Shown here piece after piece: positions 18,408-27,128 of a DNA stretch of 64,000 bases. Numbering within the stretch: position 1 is the first letter of the stretch; each line of letters begins with the position of its first letter. The stretch lies in assembly GCA_035538335.1 (NCBI GenBank), contig DATLKN010000008.1:1-64000 (forward strand), read 5' to 3'. The notes beneath the pieces were generated by a model that saw only the letters and a program-made list of their open reading frames with translations, was not told the DNA's origin and did not search any database. A program made the position numbers and the translations under genes. This DNA comes from AP-15 sp035538335. GTDB lineage: Bacteria > Pseudomonadota > Alphaproteobacteria > ATCC43930 > CGMCC-115725.

Positions 18408-19574
18408 TCAATACGATTTCGGCTGGCCGAGGACGCGCTCGGCGATGTAGCTGAGCATCAGATGAGGGGTGACGGGCGCGATGCGCGCCAGCTGGATTTC
18501 GCGCAGGTAGCGCTCGACATGGTATTCGCGCGCATAGCCCATGCCGCCATGCGTCATCACCGCGGTTTCGCAGGCGCGGAACCCTGCTTCCGCGGCGAAG
18601 TATTTGGCGGCGTTGGCCTGCGCCCCGGCGTCTTCGCCGCGGTCATAGGTCTCGGCCGCCCGCAATACCAAGAGCTCGGCCGCTTCCAGATCGACCCAGC
18701 AGGCCGCCAGCGGATGCTGTATCGCCTGGTTCTTGCCGATCGGCCGGCCGAAGACGACCCGTTCCCTGGCATAGCGCGCGGCGCGGTCGAGGGCGGCGCG
18801 CCCCAGGCCTACCGCCTCGGCGGCGATCAGGATGCGCTCGGGGTTCATGCCGTGCAGGATGTAGTGAAAGCCCTTGCCCTCCTCGCCGATCCGGTCTCTC
18901 TCCGGCACTTCGAGCCCGTCGATGAATAGCAGGTTCGAATCGACGGCCTTGCGTCCCATCTTCGGGATCTCGCGCACTTCGACGCGCGAGCGGTCGAGGT
19001 CGGTGTAGAAGAGGCTCATGCCGAGCGAGGGTTTGGCCGCCTCCTCGGCCGGGGTCGTGCGCGCCAGGATCAGCATCTTTTCCGCGACCTGCGCAGTCGA
19101 GATCCAGATCTTCCGGCCCGACAGGATGTAGCGGTCGCCCTCTCGCACCGCGCGCGTCTTGAGGCGCGTCGTGTCGAGCCCGGCATCGGGCTCGGTGACG
19201 GCGAAGCAGGCCTTCTCGCGGCCCTCGATCAGGGGCGGCAGAAAGCGGCGCTTCTGCTCCTCGCTGCCGAAGACGACGACCGGGTGCAGCCCGAAGATGT
19301 TCATGTGGATCGCCGAGGCGCCGGAGAAGCCGGCGCCGGACTGCGCCACCGCCCCCATCAGGATCGCCGCCTCGGTGATGCCGAGCCCGCTGCCGCCGTA
19401 TGCCTCCGGCATCGCAATGCCGAGCCAGCCGGCCGCCGCCATCGCCTGGTGGAAATCGTGCGGGAAGTCGCCCTCGGTATCTTTCGCCAGCCAGTAATCC
19501 TCGCCGAAGCGGGCGCACAGCCGCGCCGCCGCCTCGCGGATCTCGAGCTGCTCGGGGGTGAGGGCGAAGCTCAT
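18408..19574 (-). CDS. Acyl-CoA dehydrogenase family protein
   Basis: A 388-residue FAD enzyme that introduces a double bond in acyl-CoA or a related thioester. N-terminal helices, the FAD-binding CFAVTEPDAGLDTT and the C-terminal THGGMGYAREYHVERYLRE are typical. In place of the YEGT segment that carries the catalytic Glu in short/medium-chain enzymes, it has ARIAPVTPHLMLSYIAE. The base must come from elsewhere or the reaction differs. It starts 6 nt after the DUF1330 gene ends, implying one transcript. Substrate unknown. Confidence 0.87.
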   Translation of the reverse strand: MSFALTPEQLEIREAAARLCARFGEDYWLAKDTEGDFPHDFHQAMAAAGWLGIAMPEAYGGSGLGITEAAILMGAVAQSGAGFSGASAIHMNIFGLHPVVVFGSEEQKRRFLPPLIEGREKACFAVTEPDAGLDTTRLKTRAVREGDRYILSGRKIWISTAQVAEKMLILARTTPAEEAAKPSLGMSLFYTDLDRSRVEVREIPKMGRKAVDSNLLFIDGLEVPERDRIGEEGKGFHYILHGMNPERILIAAEAVGLGRAALDRAARYARERVVFGRPIGKNQAIQHPLAACWVDLEAAELLVLRAAETYDRGEDAGAQANAAKYFAAEAGFRACETAVMTHGGMGYAREYHVERYLREIQLARIAPVTPHLMLSYIAERVLGQPKSY

Positions 19575-19580
19575 GCGCGG

Positions 19581-19871
19581 TCAGCCGATGCCCTCGACGA
19601 TGAACGCGCGGCAGGTCGAATTAGCGAGCCGGCCCGGCAGGATCTTCTGGTATTCGGGCGAGTTGTACCAGCGCTTCACCGCCGCCGCGTCGGCGAATTC
19701 GAGGATGACGATCCGCTTCGGCTCCGGCCCGCCTTCGATCAGCTCCGCCTTGCCGCCCCGCGTGAGGAACTTGCCGCCGTATTGCGCGAGCGTCGCCGGC
19801 ACGGCCGCGCGATAGGCCCCCATCGCCTCGGCGTTGGTGGCATCCAGTTCGACGACGAAATAGGCCGGCAT
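19581..19871 (-). CDS. DUF1330 family protein
   Basis: A 96-residue protein that matches the DUF1330 dimeric alpha/beta-barrel family: MPAYFVVELDATN at the start, YGGKFLTRGG, then a PKRIVILEF strand and WYNSPEYQKI. Function of the family is unknown; members often sit beside acyl-CoA or hydroxyacid enzymes, as here. A run of G-rich bases (GGGAGGCAAGCG) precedes the ATG. It is the first gene of the dehydrogenase operon and is divergent from the molybdopterin oxidoreductase. Confidence 0.85.
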   Translation of the reverse strand: MPAYFVVELDATNAEAMGAYRAAVPATLAQYGGKFLTRGGKAELIEGGPEPKRIVILEFADAAAVKRWYNSPEYQKILPGRLANSTCRAFIVEGIG

Positions 19872-20000
19872 CGCTTGCCTCCCGTGCGGCTGTTGACGGG
19901 CGCAGCCTATCGCCCCGCGCCGGGCGTGGGAAGGCGCTCCCGTATCGACCGAGGGCGCCGATGCTTATATCCTGCGGTGCAGACAATTCGGAGCCAGCCC

Positions 20001-22061
20001 GTGCCGCTCGATCTTGTTCACAGCACCTGCCCGCACGACTGCCCCTCGGCCTGCGCGCTCGAGGTCGAGCGCATCGACGGGGTGCGCATCGGGCGCATCC
20101 GCGGCGCCGCGGATCAGGCCTACACGGCCGGCGTCGTCTGCGCCAAGGTCGCGCGCTACGCCGAGCGCCAGCATCACCCCGAGCGGCTTTCGGTGCCGCT
20201 GCAGCGGGTCGGCGACAAGGGCGTTGGGCAGGCGGCTTTCCGCCCGATTTCGTGGGACGCCGCGCTCGACGCGGTGGCCGAAAAGCTGGCGCGCGCCGCC
20301 GAGCGCTGGGGCAGCGAGACGGTGTGGCCCTACTACTATGCCGGCACGATGGGGCTCGTGCAGCGCGACGGCATCAACCGGCTGCGCCACGCGATGCGCT
20401 ATTCGCGCGAGCATCTGTCGATCTGCAATGCGCTGTCGGATGCCGGCTGGCTCGCCGGGGTCGGGCAGAAGCGCGGCGTCGATGGCCGCGAGATCGCCAA
20501 ATCCGACCTCGTCGTGGTCTGGGGCGGCAACCCGGTCTCGACGCAAGTCAACGTGATGACGCACGTCGCGCAGGCGCGCAAGGAGCGCGGCGCCAAGCTC
20601 GTCGTCGTCGATCCCTACCGCACGCCCACGGCCGAGATTGCCGATCTGCATCTGGCGCCTCTGCCCGGCACCGACGGCGCGCTCGCCTGCGCCGTCATGC
20701 ACGTGCTCTTCAAGGAGGGCTACGCCGACTGCGCCTACATGGCGCGCTATGCCGACGATCCCGAGGGGCTCGAAGCGCATCTGGCGAGTCGCGGTCCGGC
20801 CTGGGCGGCGCCGATCACCGGGCTCTCGGAAGAGGCGATCGCCGATTTCGCCCGGCTCTACGGGCGAACCAAGCGCGCCTATATCCGCGTCGGCTACGGT
20901 TTTTCGCGCTCGCGCAACGGGGCGGCGCAGCTCTTTGCCGTCACCTGCCTGCCGACCGTCACCGGCGCCTGGGCGCACGAGGGCGGCGGCGCGCTCTATT
21001 CGAGCCACGGGCTTTTCCCGATCGACCGCACGCTGATCGAGGGATTGGACGTCCTCGACCCGAAAACCCGCATCCTCGATCAGTCGCGGATTGGCCCCGT
21101 CTTGACCGGCGATCCGCACGACCTCGGCGCGGGCCCGCCGGTGACGGCGCTCTTCATCCAGAACACGAACCCGATGGTCGTCGCCCCGGATTCGGGTCTC
21201 GTCCACGAAGGCTTCCGCCGCGCCGACCTCTTCACCTGCGTGCACGAGCAGTTCATGACCGAGACCGCCGCGATGGCCGATATCGTGCTGCCGGCGACGA
21301 CCTTTCTCGAGCATGACGATTTTTATACTGCGGGGGCGCACAGCTTTCTGCAGATCGGCCGCGCCGTGGTGCCGCCCTTTGCCGAGTGCCGCTCGAACCA
21401 CGACGTCGTCTGCGCGCTCGCGCAGCGGCTCGGGGCCGAGCATCGCGGCTTTGCCATGAGCGCCGTCGAGATCATCGACGAAGCGCTGCGCGCGAGCCGC
21501 CTCGGCGACGCCGAGAGCTTTTCCGAGCGGCGCTGGATCGACGGCCGGCCGCCCTTCGCGACCGAGCATTTTCTCGACGGTTTCCCGCAGCCCGACAGGA
21601 AATTCCACTTTCGCGCCGATTGGGCCGCGATCGGGCCGGATTACCGCCGTCTCGGGGCGTTCCCCGATCATGTCGCGATCATCGACGACGGCGACCCGGC
21701 GCGCCCCTACCGCATGGTGCCGGCGCCCTCGCGCTCGTTCCTCAATACGAGCTTCAACAACACGCCCGGCAGCATCGCCCGCGAGGGCCGGCCGACCGCG
21801 ATGATCCATCCCGAGGCGCTTGCCGAACTGGGCCTGGCCGACGGCGGGCGGGTGCGCATCGGCAACGGCAAGGGCAGCGTCGTCGTGCATGCGCGTGCCT
21901 TCGACGGCTTGCAAAGGCGCGTCGTCGTCGTCGAGGGGCTGTGGCCGAACCATGCCTTCGAGGAGGGGATAGGGATCAATCTGTTGACGAGCGCCGACGC
22001 CGGTTTGCCGAATGGCGGGGCGGTGTTTCACGACACCTCGGTGTGGCTCGCGCCGGCGTGA
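20001..22061 (+). CDS. Molybdopterin-dependent oxidoreductase with N-terminal 4Fe-4S site
   Basis: A 686-residue member of the DMSO-reductase superfamily. With the GTG start at 20001, Cys10, Cys14, Cys18 and Cys47 (CPHDCPSAC then VVCAK) form the N-terminal iron-sulfur site. MGD-binding parts are visible: VVWGGNPVSTQVN, VVVDPYRTPTAEIAD, FIQNTNPMVV and the C-terminal dinucleotide domain (PYRMVPAPSRSFLNTSFNN). No Tat leader precedes the cysteines, so it is probably cytoplasmic. No partner electron-transfer subunit is adjacent. An in-frame GTG at 19977 is an alternative start. Substrate cannot be assigned. Confidence 0.87.
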   Translation: MPLDLVHSTCPHDCPSACALEVERIDGVRIGRIRGAADQAYTAGVVCAKVARYAERQHHPERLSVPLQRVGDKGVGQAAFRPISWDAALDAVAEKLARAAERWGSETVWPYYYAGTMGLVQRDGINRLRHAMRYSREHLSICNALSDAGWLAGVGQKRGVDGREIAKSDLVVVWGGNPVSTQVNVMTHVAQARKERGAKLVVVDPYRTPTAEIADLHLAPLPGTDGALACAVMHVLFKEGYADCAYMARYADDPEGLEAHLASRGPAWAAPITGLSEEAIADFARLYGRTKRAYIRVGYGFSRSRNGAAQLFAVTCLPTVTGAWAHEGGGALYSSHGLFPIDRTLIEGLDVLDPKTRILDQSRIGPVLTGDPHDLGAGPPVTALFIQNTNPMVVAPDSGLVHEGFRRADLFTCVHEQFMTETAAMADIVLPATTFLEHDDFYTAGAHSFLQIGRAVVPPFAECRSNHDVVCALAQRLGAEHRGFAMSAVEIIDEALRASRLGDAESFSERRWIDGRPPFATEHFLDGFPQPDRKFHFRADWAAIGPDYRRLGAFPDHVAIIDDGDPARPYRMVPAPSRSFLNTSFNNTPGSIAREGRPTAMIHPEALAELGLADGGRVRIGNGKGSVVVHARAFDGLQRRVVVVEGLWPNHAFEEGIGINLLTSADAGLPNGGAVFHDTSVWLAPA

Positions 22062-22067
22062 TATCAG

Positions 22068-22198
22068 CCCCTCTCCGCCCTTCAGGGGGGAGAGGGAGGG
22101 GCCCGTCGCGCAGCGATGGGAGGGTGAGGTGGGCAAGGCCGGGCCGAGAAAATCCCCCACCTCACCCCGACCCTCTCCGCCCCCAGGGGCGGAGAGGG
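22068..22198. repeat. Composite of two opposed CCCTCTCCGCC palindromic repeats
   Basis: One hairpin lies at about 22068-22097 (CCCTCTCCGCCC, ttca, GGGGGGAGAGGG). A perfect one lies at 22171-22198 (CCCTCTCCGCCCC, ca, GGGGCGGAGAGGG). Between them GGGTGAGGTGGG and CCCACCTCACCC are also inverted, so the whole block could form a larger cruciform. It fills the gap between the oxidoreductase and the VWA gene. Confidence 0.8.
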
Positions 22199-22257
22199 AG
22201 GCTCCCCTTGCAGGTGAGAGGAGGTGGGTCGTTCAATAGCATCTGACTAGGAGGTTC

Positions 22258-22977
22258 ATGAGCCGAGACTTGGAAGATAACAAGCGTTTGCCGGGCGAAG
22301 CCTCCTCGGCCGAGGTCGACGCCTTTCTCGACGAATTGAAGCGGGCGCCCGCGGTGCGCCCGGCCGGCGGGCGCGGGCGGCTCGTCTTTGCGCTCGATGC
22401 GACGGCCAGCCGCGAGCCCACCTGGGACCGCGCCTGCCGCATCCAGGGCGAGATGTTCGAGGCGACGGCCGGGCTCGGCGGGCTCGAGATCCAGCTCGTC
22501 TTCTACCGCGGCTTTGCCGAGTGCAAGGCGAGCCGGTGGCTCGCGAGCGCGGCGGAATTGCACCGCGCGATGCGTTCTGTGCATTGCCTCGGCGGCGAGA
22601 CGCAGATCGAGCGCGTGCTCGACCATGCGATCCGCGAGACGCAGCGCCGGCGCGTCAATGCCCTCGTCTTCGTCGGCGACGCAATGGAGGAAAGCGTCGA
22701 TCGCCTGTGCCGCCGGGCGGGCGAATTGGGGCTGCTCGGCGTCCCGATCTTTCTTTTCCATGAAGGCCGCGACCAGACCGCGGCGCATGCCTTCCGGCAG
22801 ATGGCGATGCTGTCGCGCGGTGCCTATCTGAGCTTTGACCTGGCGAGCGCCGACCGGCTGAAGGAGCTGCTCGGCGCCGTCGCCGTCTACGCCGCCGGTG
22901 GCTGGCGGGCGCTTTCCGCCTATGGCGACCGAAAGGGCGGCGAGGTGCGCCTCTTGACCGCCCAGCTGCGCGGCTGA
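22258..22977 (+). CDS. von Willebrand factor A-domain protein
   Basis: A 239-residue cytoplasmic protein with a single VWA-like fold. The metal-site motif is a variant DxTxS (LVFALDATASREPTWDRAC), followed by VFYRGFAECKASRW, the GGETQIERVLDHAI helix and the strand VNALVFVGDAMEE. VWA domains mediate metal-dependent protein contacts. AGGAGG stands 4 nt before the ATG. It is separated by only 3 nt from the membrane J-domain gene, so the two products probably work together. No catalytic activity is expected. Confidence 0.78.
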   Translation: MSRDLEDNKRLPGEASSAEVDAFLDELKRAPAVRPAGGRGRLVFALDATASREPTWDRACRIQGEMFEATAGLGGLEIQLVFYRGFAECKASRWLASAAELHRAMRSVHCLGGETQIERVLDHAIRETQRRRVNALVFVGDAMEESVDRLCRRAGELGLLGVPIFLFHEGRDQTAAHAFRQMAMLSRGAYLSFDLASADRLKELLGAVAVYAAGGWRALSAYGDRKGGEVRLLTAQLRG

Positions 22978-22980
22978 GCG

Positions 22981-23682
22981 ATGCTCTTCCTGTTGGGCGG
23001 CATTCTGCTTCTCTGCGGGCTCCTGCTTGCGGTCTATCTCTTCGTCAACGCCGATGCGGCGCAGCTCGCCCGCGGCCTCAAATGGGCCGGGATCGGCATT
23101 GCCGGGCTCGCCGTCCTGGCGCTGATCTTCTCCGGCCGGCTCGCGCTCATTCTCGCGCCGATCGCGATGCTGATGCCGTTTTTGGTGCGCTTCAAAAGTC
23201 TCGTCGACCGCTGGCGTCCCGCCTCCTCCGGGCGGACCTCAACGGTGACCACCGATTTTCTGCGCATGAGCCTCGAACACGACACCGGCGCGATGACCGG
23301 TACCGTGCTGCGCGGCCAATTCGCCGGCATGCAGCTCGACGAGTTGGGGCCGGGCGAGCTCTTGTCGCTATTGCGCGAATGCCGCGCCGCCGACGAGCGC
23401 GGCGCACGGCTGCTCGAAGCCTATCTCGACCGCATCCACCCGACTTGGCGCGACGAGTTCATCGGCGATCGCGGCGGCGCCGCCGCCGCATCCGGCGGCG
23501 AGATGAGCGTCGAGGAAGCCTACCAGATCCTGGGGCTGGCGCCCGGCGCCGGCGCCGACCTGATCAGGGAGGCGCATCACCGGCTGATGAAGAAGGTGCA
23601 TCCCGACGCTGGCGGCTCGGACTATCTCGCGACCAAGATCAACCGCGCCCGCGACGTGCTGCTCAACCGCGCGCGGGCTTGA
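22981..23682 (+). CDS. Membrane-anchored J-domain (DnaJ-like) protein
   Basis: A 233-residue protein with two N-terminal membrane segments (FLLGGILLLCGLLLAVYLFV and the stretch around residues 35-65). The J domain is at the extreme C-terminus (EAYQILGLAPGAGADLIREA, then the HPD motif in MKKVHPDAGGSDYLATKIN). This layout resembles Tim14/DjlC-type co-chaperones that recruit Hsp70 to a membrane site. The middle region (~75-165) has no family I recognise. It is co-transcribed with the VWA gene upstream. Confidence 0.85.
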   Translation: MLFLLGGILLLCGLLLAVYLFVNADAAQLARGLKWAGIGIAGLAVLALIFSGRLALILAPIAMLMPFLVRFKSLVDRWRPASSGRTSTVTTDFLRMSLEHDTGAMTGTVLRGQFAGMQLDELGPGELLSLLRECRAADERGARLLEAYLDRIHPTWRDEFIGDRGGAAAASGGEMSVEEAYQILGLAPGAGADLIREAHHRLMKKVHPDAGGSDYLATKINRARDVLLNRARA

Positions 23683-23703
23683 GGCCTTGCCGCAGAGCCG
23701 ACT

Positions 23704-24147
23704 TCAGCTGTGAAACCCGGAAATCGTGCAGTTGAAGGACTGCACCGGCGCACCATCCGAATAAACGTCGACGCGCGGCGCCGCATTCTTGGTATAGACG
23801 ACATAGACGTCCGCGTTGATGCCGTAAACGGTACCCGATGAGCTGGGTGCATGCGCGTACGACTGCACATTTTCGCTCAGGTCCAAGTTCTCGTCGGTCA
23901 GGTACGAGTTGAGCGCCACGCCCCCCGACGCCAGAAAGTACGTGCAGGACACGTGCGTCACGATGGTCTTCGACGGCAGTGCCGGAAAGACGATGGCGCA
24001 GTCGCCCTGATCGGTGCAGTTCGTGCTGCCGACCTGCTGATAGGCTTGGCTCAGCGGATTGAAAGAAGCCTCGGCCGGAGCAGGCGCGATTATGGCTGCC
24101 GCAATGCCGACCGACAGGAACAAGCGCGCCAGGATAAATCTACGCAT
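23704..24147 (-). CDS. Hypothetical secreted protein
   Basis: A 147-residue protein. I chose ATG 24147 after GAGGCAACG, giving a signal peptide (LARLFLSVGIAAAIIAPAPAEA). The mature part is about 120 residues, beta-rich in appearance, with four cysteines (STNCTDQGDC, VSCTYF, FNCTISGF) that could form two disulfides. No family recognised. It converges with the J-domain gene. Its codon use is less GC-biased than the neighbours, suggesting recent acquisition. Confidence 0.65.
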   Translation of the reverse strand: MRRFILARLFLSVGIAAAIIAPAPAEASFNPLSQAYQQVGSTNCTDQGDCAIVFPALPSKTIVTHVSCTYFLASGGVALNSYLTDENLDLSENVQSYAHAPSSSGTVYGINADVYVVYTKNAAPRVDVYSDGAPVQSFNCTISGFHS

Positions 24148-24253
24148 CGTTGCCTCAAACAAGTTTATTAGTACACAGCTTAAACTACTCTAAGGCGTAA
24201 AGCAATAGCATCGTTAACGCTTTCCAAATACGACGATCCCTGTAAAATCGGAT

Positions 24254-24502
24254 TCAAATACAATCGAAGTGGGCGAAACGCTCGCCGACGCCGAGTCCCT
24301 CGTAATCGACCTTGCGCAGCTTCGCGGCTTTGCCGTGCCGGGCGCAGGCCTCGCCGGCGAGGCGGGTTGCGTCGGCGAGCCCATGGACGACGGCGTCGTA
24401 GCGCACCGTGACGGCCTGCGGCGAATCTTCGAGCAGCTGCGGCCCCGAGCAGCCGGCCAGAGCGGCAATACCGAGGACCACCATCGCGCGCCGCACCTGC
24501 AT
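24254..24502 (-). CDS. Small putative lipoprotein
   Basis: An 82-residue protein with a lipobox (VVLGIAALAGCSG; Cys at residue 18), so probably lipid-anchored in the envelope. The mature part is ~65 residues with two further Cys (GEACARHG and the C-terminal HFDCI). Function unknown. It is divergent from the MFS transporter gene, 107 nt apart. Confidence 0.65.
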   Translation of the reverse strand: MQVRRAMVVLGIAALAGCSGPQLLEDSPQAVTVRYDAVVHGLADATRLAGEACARHGKAAKLRKVDYEGLGVGERFAHFDCI

Positions 24503-24609
24503 CCCGCCTCCGCTTCGCCCGAGCCCTGGCGCAAAAGCATAGCAGCGGCGCTCGGCGCTCTGCGACTATATCCTTTGTCTATGTTCTGGACGCGGCTATC
24601 GTCGCGGCC

Positions 24610-26040
24610 ATGAACGAAATCGCCCCTCGGGCGAGCGTGAAGGGGCTCGCTTCGCGCCCGGTGCTGGTGCCGCTGATCGTCGCCTGCGCCCTCTTCATGC
24701 AGAACCTCGATTCGACGGTCATCGCCACCGCCCTGCCGGCGATCGCGCATTCGCTCGACGAGACCCCGCTCGCCCTCAACGTCGCGATCACCTGCTACCT
24801 GCTGAGCCTCGCGGTCTTCATCCCGATCAGCGGCTGGATGGCCGACCGCTTCGGCGCACGGCGCGTCTTCAGCGCCGCGATCGTCACCTTCACGCTCGGC
24901 TCGATCGCCTGCGGCTTCGCCAATTCGCTCTCGGCGCTCGTGCTCGCCCGCATCGTGCAGGGCATGGGCGGGGCGCTGATGGTGCCGGTCGGCCGGCTCG
25001 TGCTCGTCAAGACCGTGGCGAAATCCGATCTCGTGCGGGCGATGTCCTATGTCAGCGTGCCGGCCTTGATCGGGCCGGTGATCGGTCCGCCGCTCGGCGG
25101 CTTCATCGTCACCTACAGCACTTGGCGCTGGATCTTCTTCATCAACGTCCCGATCGGCATTCTGGGCGTCGTCCTCGTCAATCTGGCGGTCGCCGACATC
25201 AAGGAGAAGGGGACGCGGCCCTTCGATTTCATCGGCTTTCTGTTGACTGGGGTCGGGCTCGCCGCGCTCGCCTTCGGGCTTGAGAATGTCGGGCGCGGCG
25301 CGCTGCCGCCGGCCGCCGTCGCGGCCCTCCTCGTCATCGGCGCCGCAGCGATCCTCGCCTATTTCCGGCACGCCGGCCGGGTGCCGCATCCGATCATCGA
25401 TCTCGCGCTAATGAAGATCCCGACCTATTCGGCGGCGACCATCGGCGGCTTTCTGTTCCGCGTCGGGCTCGGCGCGCTGCCGTTCCTGTTGCCGCTGATG
25501 CTGCAGGTCGGGTTCGGGCTCGACGCGCTCTCCTCGGGCCTTTTGACCTTTGCCAGCGCGGCCGGCGCGATGACGATGAAGATGACGGCGGTGCCGATCA
25601 TCCGGGCGCTCGGCTTTCGCCTGGTGCTGGCGGGCGACGCTGTCATCAGCAGCCTCTTTCTCTTCGGCTACAGCCTGTTCCGGCCGTCGACGCCGCATGC
25701 GGTCATCTTCGCCGCCCTCTTGGCCGGCGGCTTTTTCCGCTCGCTGCAGATGACCAGCATCAACACGCTCTCCTATGCCGACGTGCCGCCCTCGATGCTG
25801 AGCCGCGCCACCAGCCTCTCCAGCATGGCCCAGCAATTGTCGCAGACGGTTGGCGTCGCGATCGGCGCGCTGCTGTTGCAGCTGACCCTGGTATTGCGCG
25901 GTGGCACGGCGCTCGCTGCTGGCGATTTCTACCCGGCCTTCGCCGCGGTCGGCGTCATCTCGCTGTTGTCGGTGCCGTTCTTTCTGAAGATGGCGCCCGA
26001 TGCCGGCGCCGCGGTCAGCGGCCGCGCCTCGGCCGATTGA
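24610..26040 (+). CDS. MFS drug exporter, DHA2 (EmrB/QacA) family
   Basis: A 476-residue inner-membrane protein with about 14 hydrophobic segments. It has the DHA2 motifs: LDSTVIATALPAIA in helix 1, motif A SGWMADRFGARRVF, and motif C in the PALIGPVIGPPLGGFI segment. EmrB-type pumps export lipophilic compounds by proton exchange. No EmrA-type adaptor or regulator is adjacent, so its substrate and control are unknown. A second DHA2 pump lies at 37404. Confidence 0.88.
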   Translation: MNEIAPRASVKGLASRPVLVPLIVACALFMQNLDSTVIATALPAIAHSLDETPLALNVAITCYLLSLAVFIPISGWMADRFGARRVFSAAIVTFTLGSIACGFANSLSALVLARIVQGMGGALMVPVGRLVLVKTVAKSDLVRAMSYVSVPALIGPVIGPPLGGFIVTYSTWRWIFFINVPIGILGVVLVNLAVADIKEKGTRPFDFIGFLLTGVGLAALAFGLENVGRGALPPAAVAALLVIGAAAILAYFRHAGRVPHPIIDLALMKIPTYSAATIGGFLFRVGLGALPFLLPLMLQVGFGLDALSSGLLTFASAAGAMTMKMTAVPIIRALGFRLVLAGDAVISSLFLFGYSLFRPSTPHAVIFAALLAGGFFRSLQMTSINTLSYADVPPSMLSRATSLSSMAQQLSQTVGVAIGALLLQLTLVLRGGTALAAGDFYPAFAAVGVISLLSVPFFLKMAPDAGAAVSGRASAD

Positions 26041-26053
26041 GGGTGCGTGCTCC

Positions 26054-26473
26054 TCACGTCTCCCACACGCTGACGACCTCGATGCCGCAATTCTCGAAGT
26101 CGTGCGGGTCGCGGGTTGCGATCGCCAGCGCGCGCGAGCGGGCGATCGCCGCGATCAACCCGTCGAAGCCCGCCAAGGGGCGGCCGACGCGCTCGCGCGT
26201 GACGACGAGATCGCCGTAGACCGCGGCGGCCGGCGCGTCGAATTCGAATACCCGGCCGGAAAAGCCGCGGGAGATGAAGTTGTCGAAGCGGGTCTCGAGA
26301 TCGGCGCGACGCCGCCCCAACCCGAGGCGCGCCAAAGCGTAGCGGATCCGCGCGACGCTGATCGCCGTCGTGGCGAGCTCGCTCGGCGCCCGGGCGCCGA
26401 GCCATTCGACCACGGCGGCCGTCGGGGCCGGACGCATGATCTCCGCGATGACAGGGGTGTCGAGGAGAATCAT
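26054..26473 (-). CDS. PIN-domain ribonuclease toxin (FitB/VapC type)
   Basis: A 139-residue PIN protein. Acidic residues expected for Mg-dependent RNase activity are visible: Asp5 in MILLDTPVIAEIM, the conserved helix before ATTAISVARI, and the C-terminal pair in GFDGLIAAIARS and IATRDPHDFENCG. Its ATG overlaps the antitoxin stop (ATGA), the usual layout for VapBC/FitAB modules. The antitoxin would neutralise it and repress the shared promoter. Confidence 0.88.
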   Translation of the reverse strand: MILLDTPVIAEIMRPAPTAAVVEWLGARAPSELATTAISVARIRYALARLGLGRRRADLETRFDNFISRGFSGRVFEFDAPAAAVYGDLVVTRERVGRPLAGFDGLIAAIARSRALAIATRDPHDFENCGIEVVSVWET

Positions 26474-26715
26474 CCGCCGCCCGCAGCAGGCCCGCGAGGA
26501 GCTGCGACCGCGGGATGCGGCTCCAGCGCGATGCCGTGCGCCGCGCCGAACATCTCGCGCGCCAGGTCGGCGAGCGTCCGCGGCCGTTCGCTGTCGAGAG
26601 CGTCCCGCAGGATGCGGCGCGCCTCCTCCTCCATCGAATGGCCGTGCTCCGCCGCCCTGACCCGCAGCCGAACTTTCAAGCCGTCGTCCAAATGCCGGAT
26701 CGTGATGCTTGCCAT
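26470..26715 (-). CDS. FitA-like ribbon-helix-helix antitoxin
   Basis: An 81-residue protein. MASITIRHLDDGLKVRLRVR followed by AAEHGHSMEEEARRILRDAL is the FitA/VapB ribbon-helix-helix pattern. The C-terminal half (TLADLAREMFG onward) would contact the toxin. ATG 26715 has GGGGGTTCTG upstream; an in-frame ATG 26727 is possible. It overlaps the toxin gene by 4 nt. Confidence 0.85.
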   Translation of the reverse strand: MASITIRHLDDGLKVRLRVRAAEHGHSMEEEARRILRDALDSERPRTLADLAREMFGAAHGIALEPHPAVAAPRGPAAGGG

Positions 26716-27128
26716 CAGAACCCCCATATGACTGCGACGTAATCATAATCGGAATCTGACGACGATGATAGCGTATCTGCCTGTCCGCTGCGGCGCACCG
26801 GCTTGCGAGCGATCCCCGCGCTTGGCACTGATATGCGCAATAGAGAAATCTGCACCCTCCGAAAGAAACTAAAAAAATAGCAGGAAATATTCGTTATTAT
26901 TGCAAAATTTGTCAATTTTTGTATTAGAATATTCACAATTCTTTACTTTACGAGCTCGCGTCGGCGGCGCTACTCTTCCACGCTGGACCTTGTGCCCGTC
27001 AGCTTCGATGGAGCCCTGCGCACATCCCGGCTCGAGACAATCGAGGCCTCGAGGTCTGACCCAAACACGCGATGCGCTCCGGCCACCAAGTTTGCCCCGC
27101 TGGACAAGTCGGATTTGCTTCAGGATGG
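26716..27128 (+). other. AT-rich intergenic region before the methyltransferase
   Basis: About 410 bases with no gene I can support. The stretch 26830-26955 is strikingly AT-rich compared with the rest of the window. A possible promoter, TTGCAA (26900-26905) and TATTAG (26922-26927) with 16-nt spacing, points toward the methyltransferase. The ORFs on both strands of the remainder lack ribosome sites or family features. Confidence 0.5.

Noticed and set aside
19965..22160. 731-residue minus-strand frame opposite the molybdopterin oxidoreductase
   Set aside because: Antisense to a well-supported enzyme; no family features.
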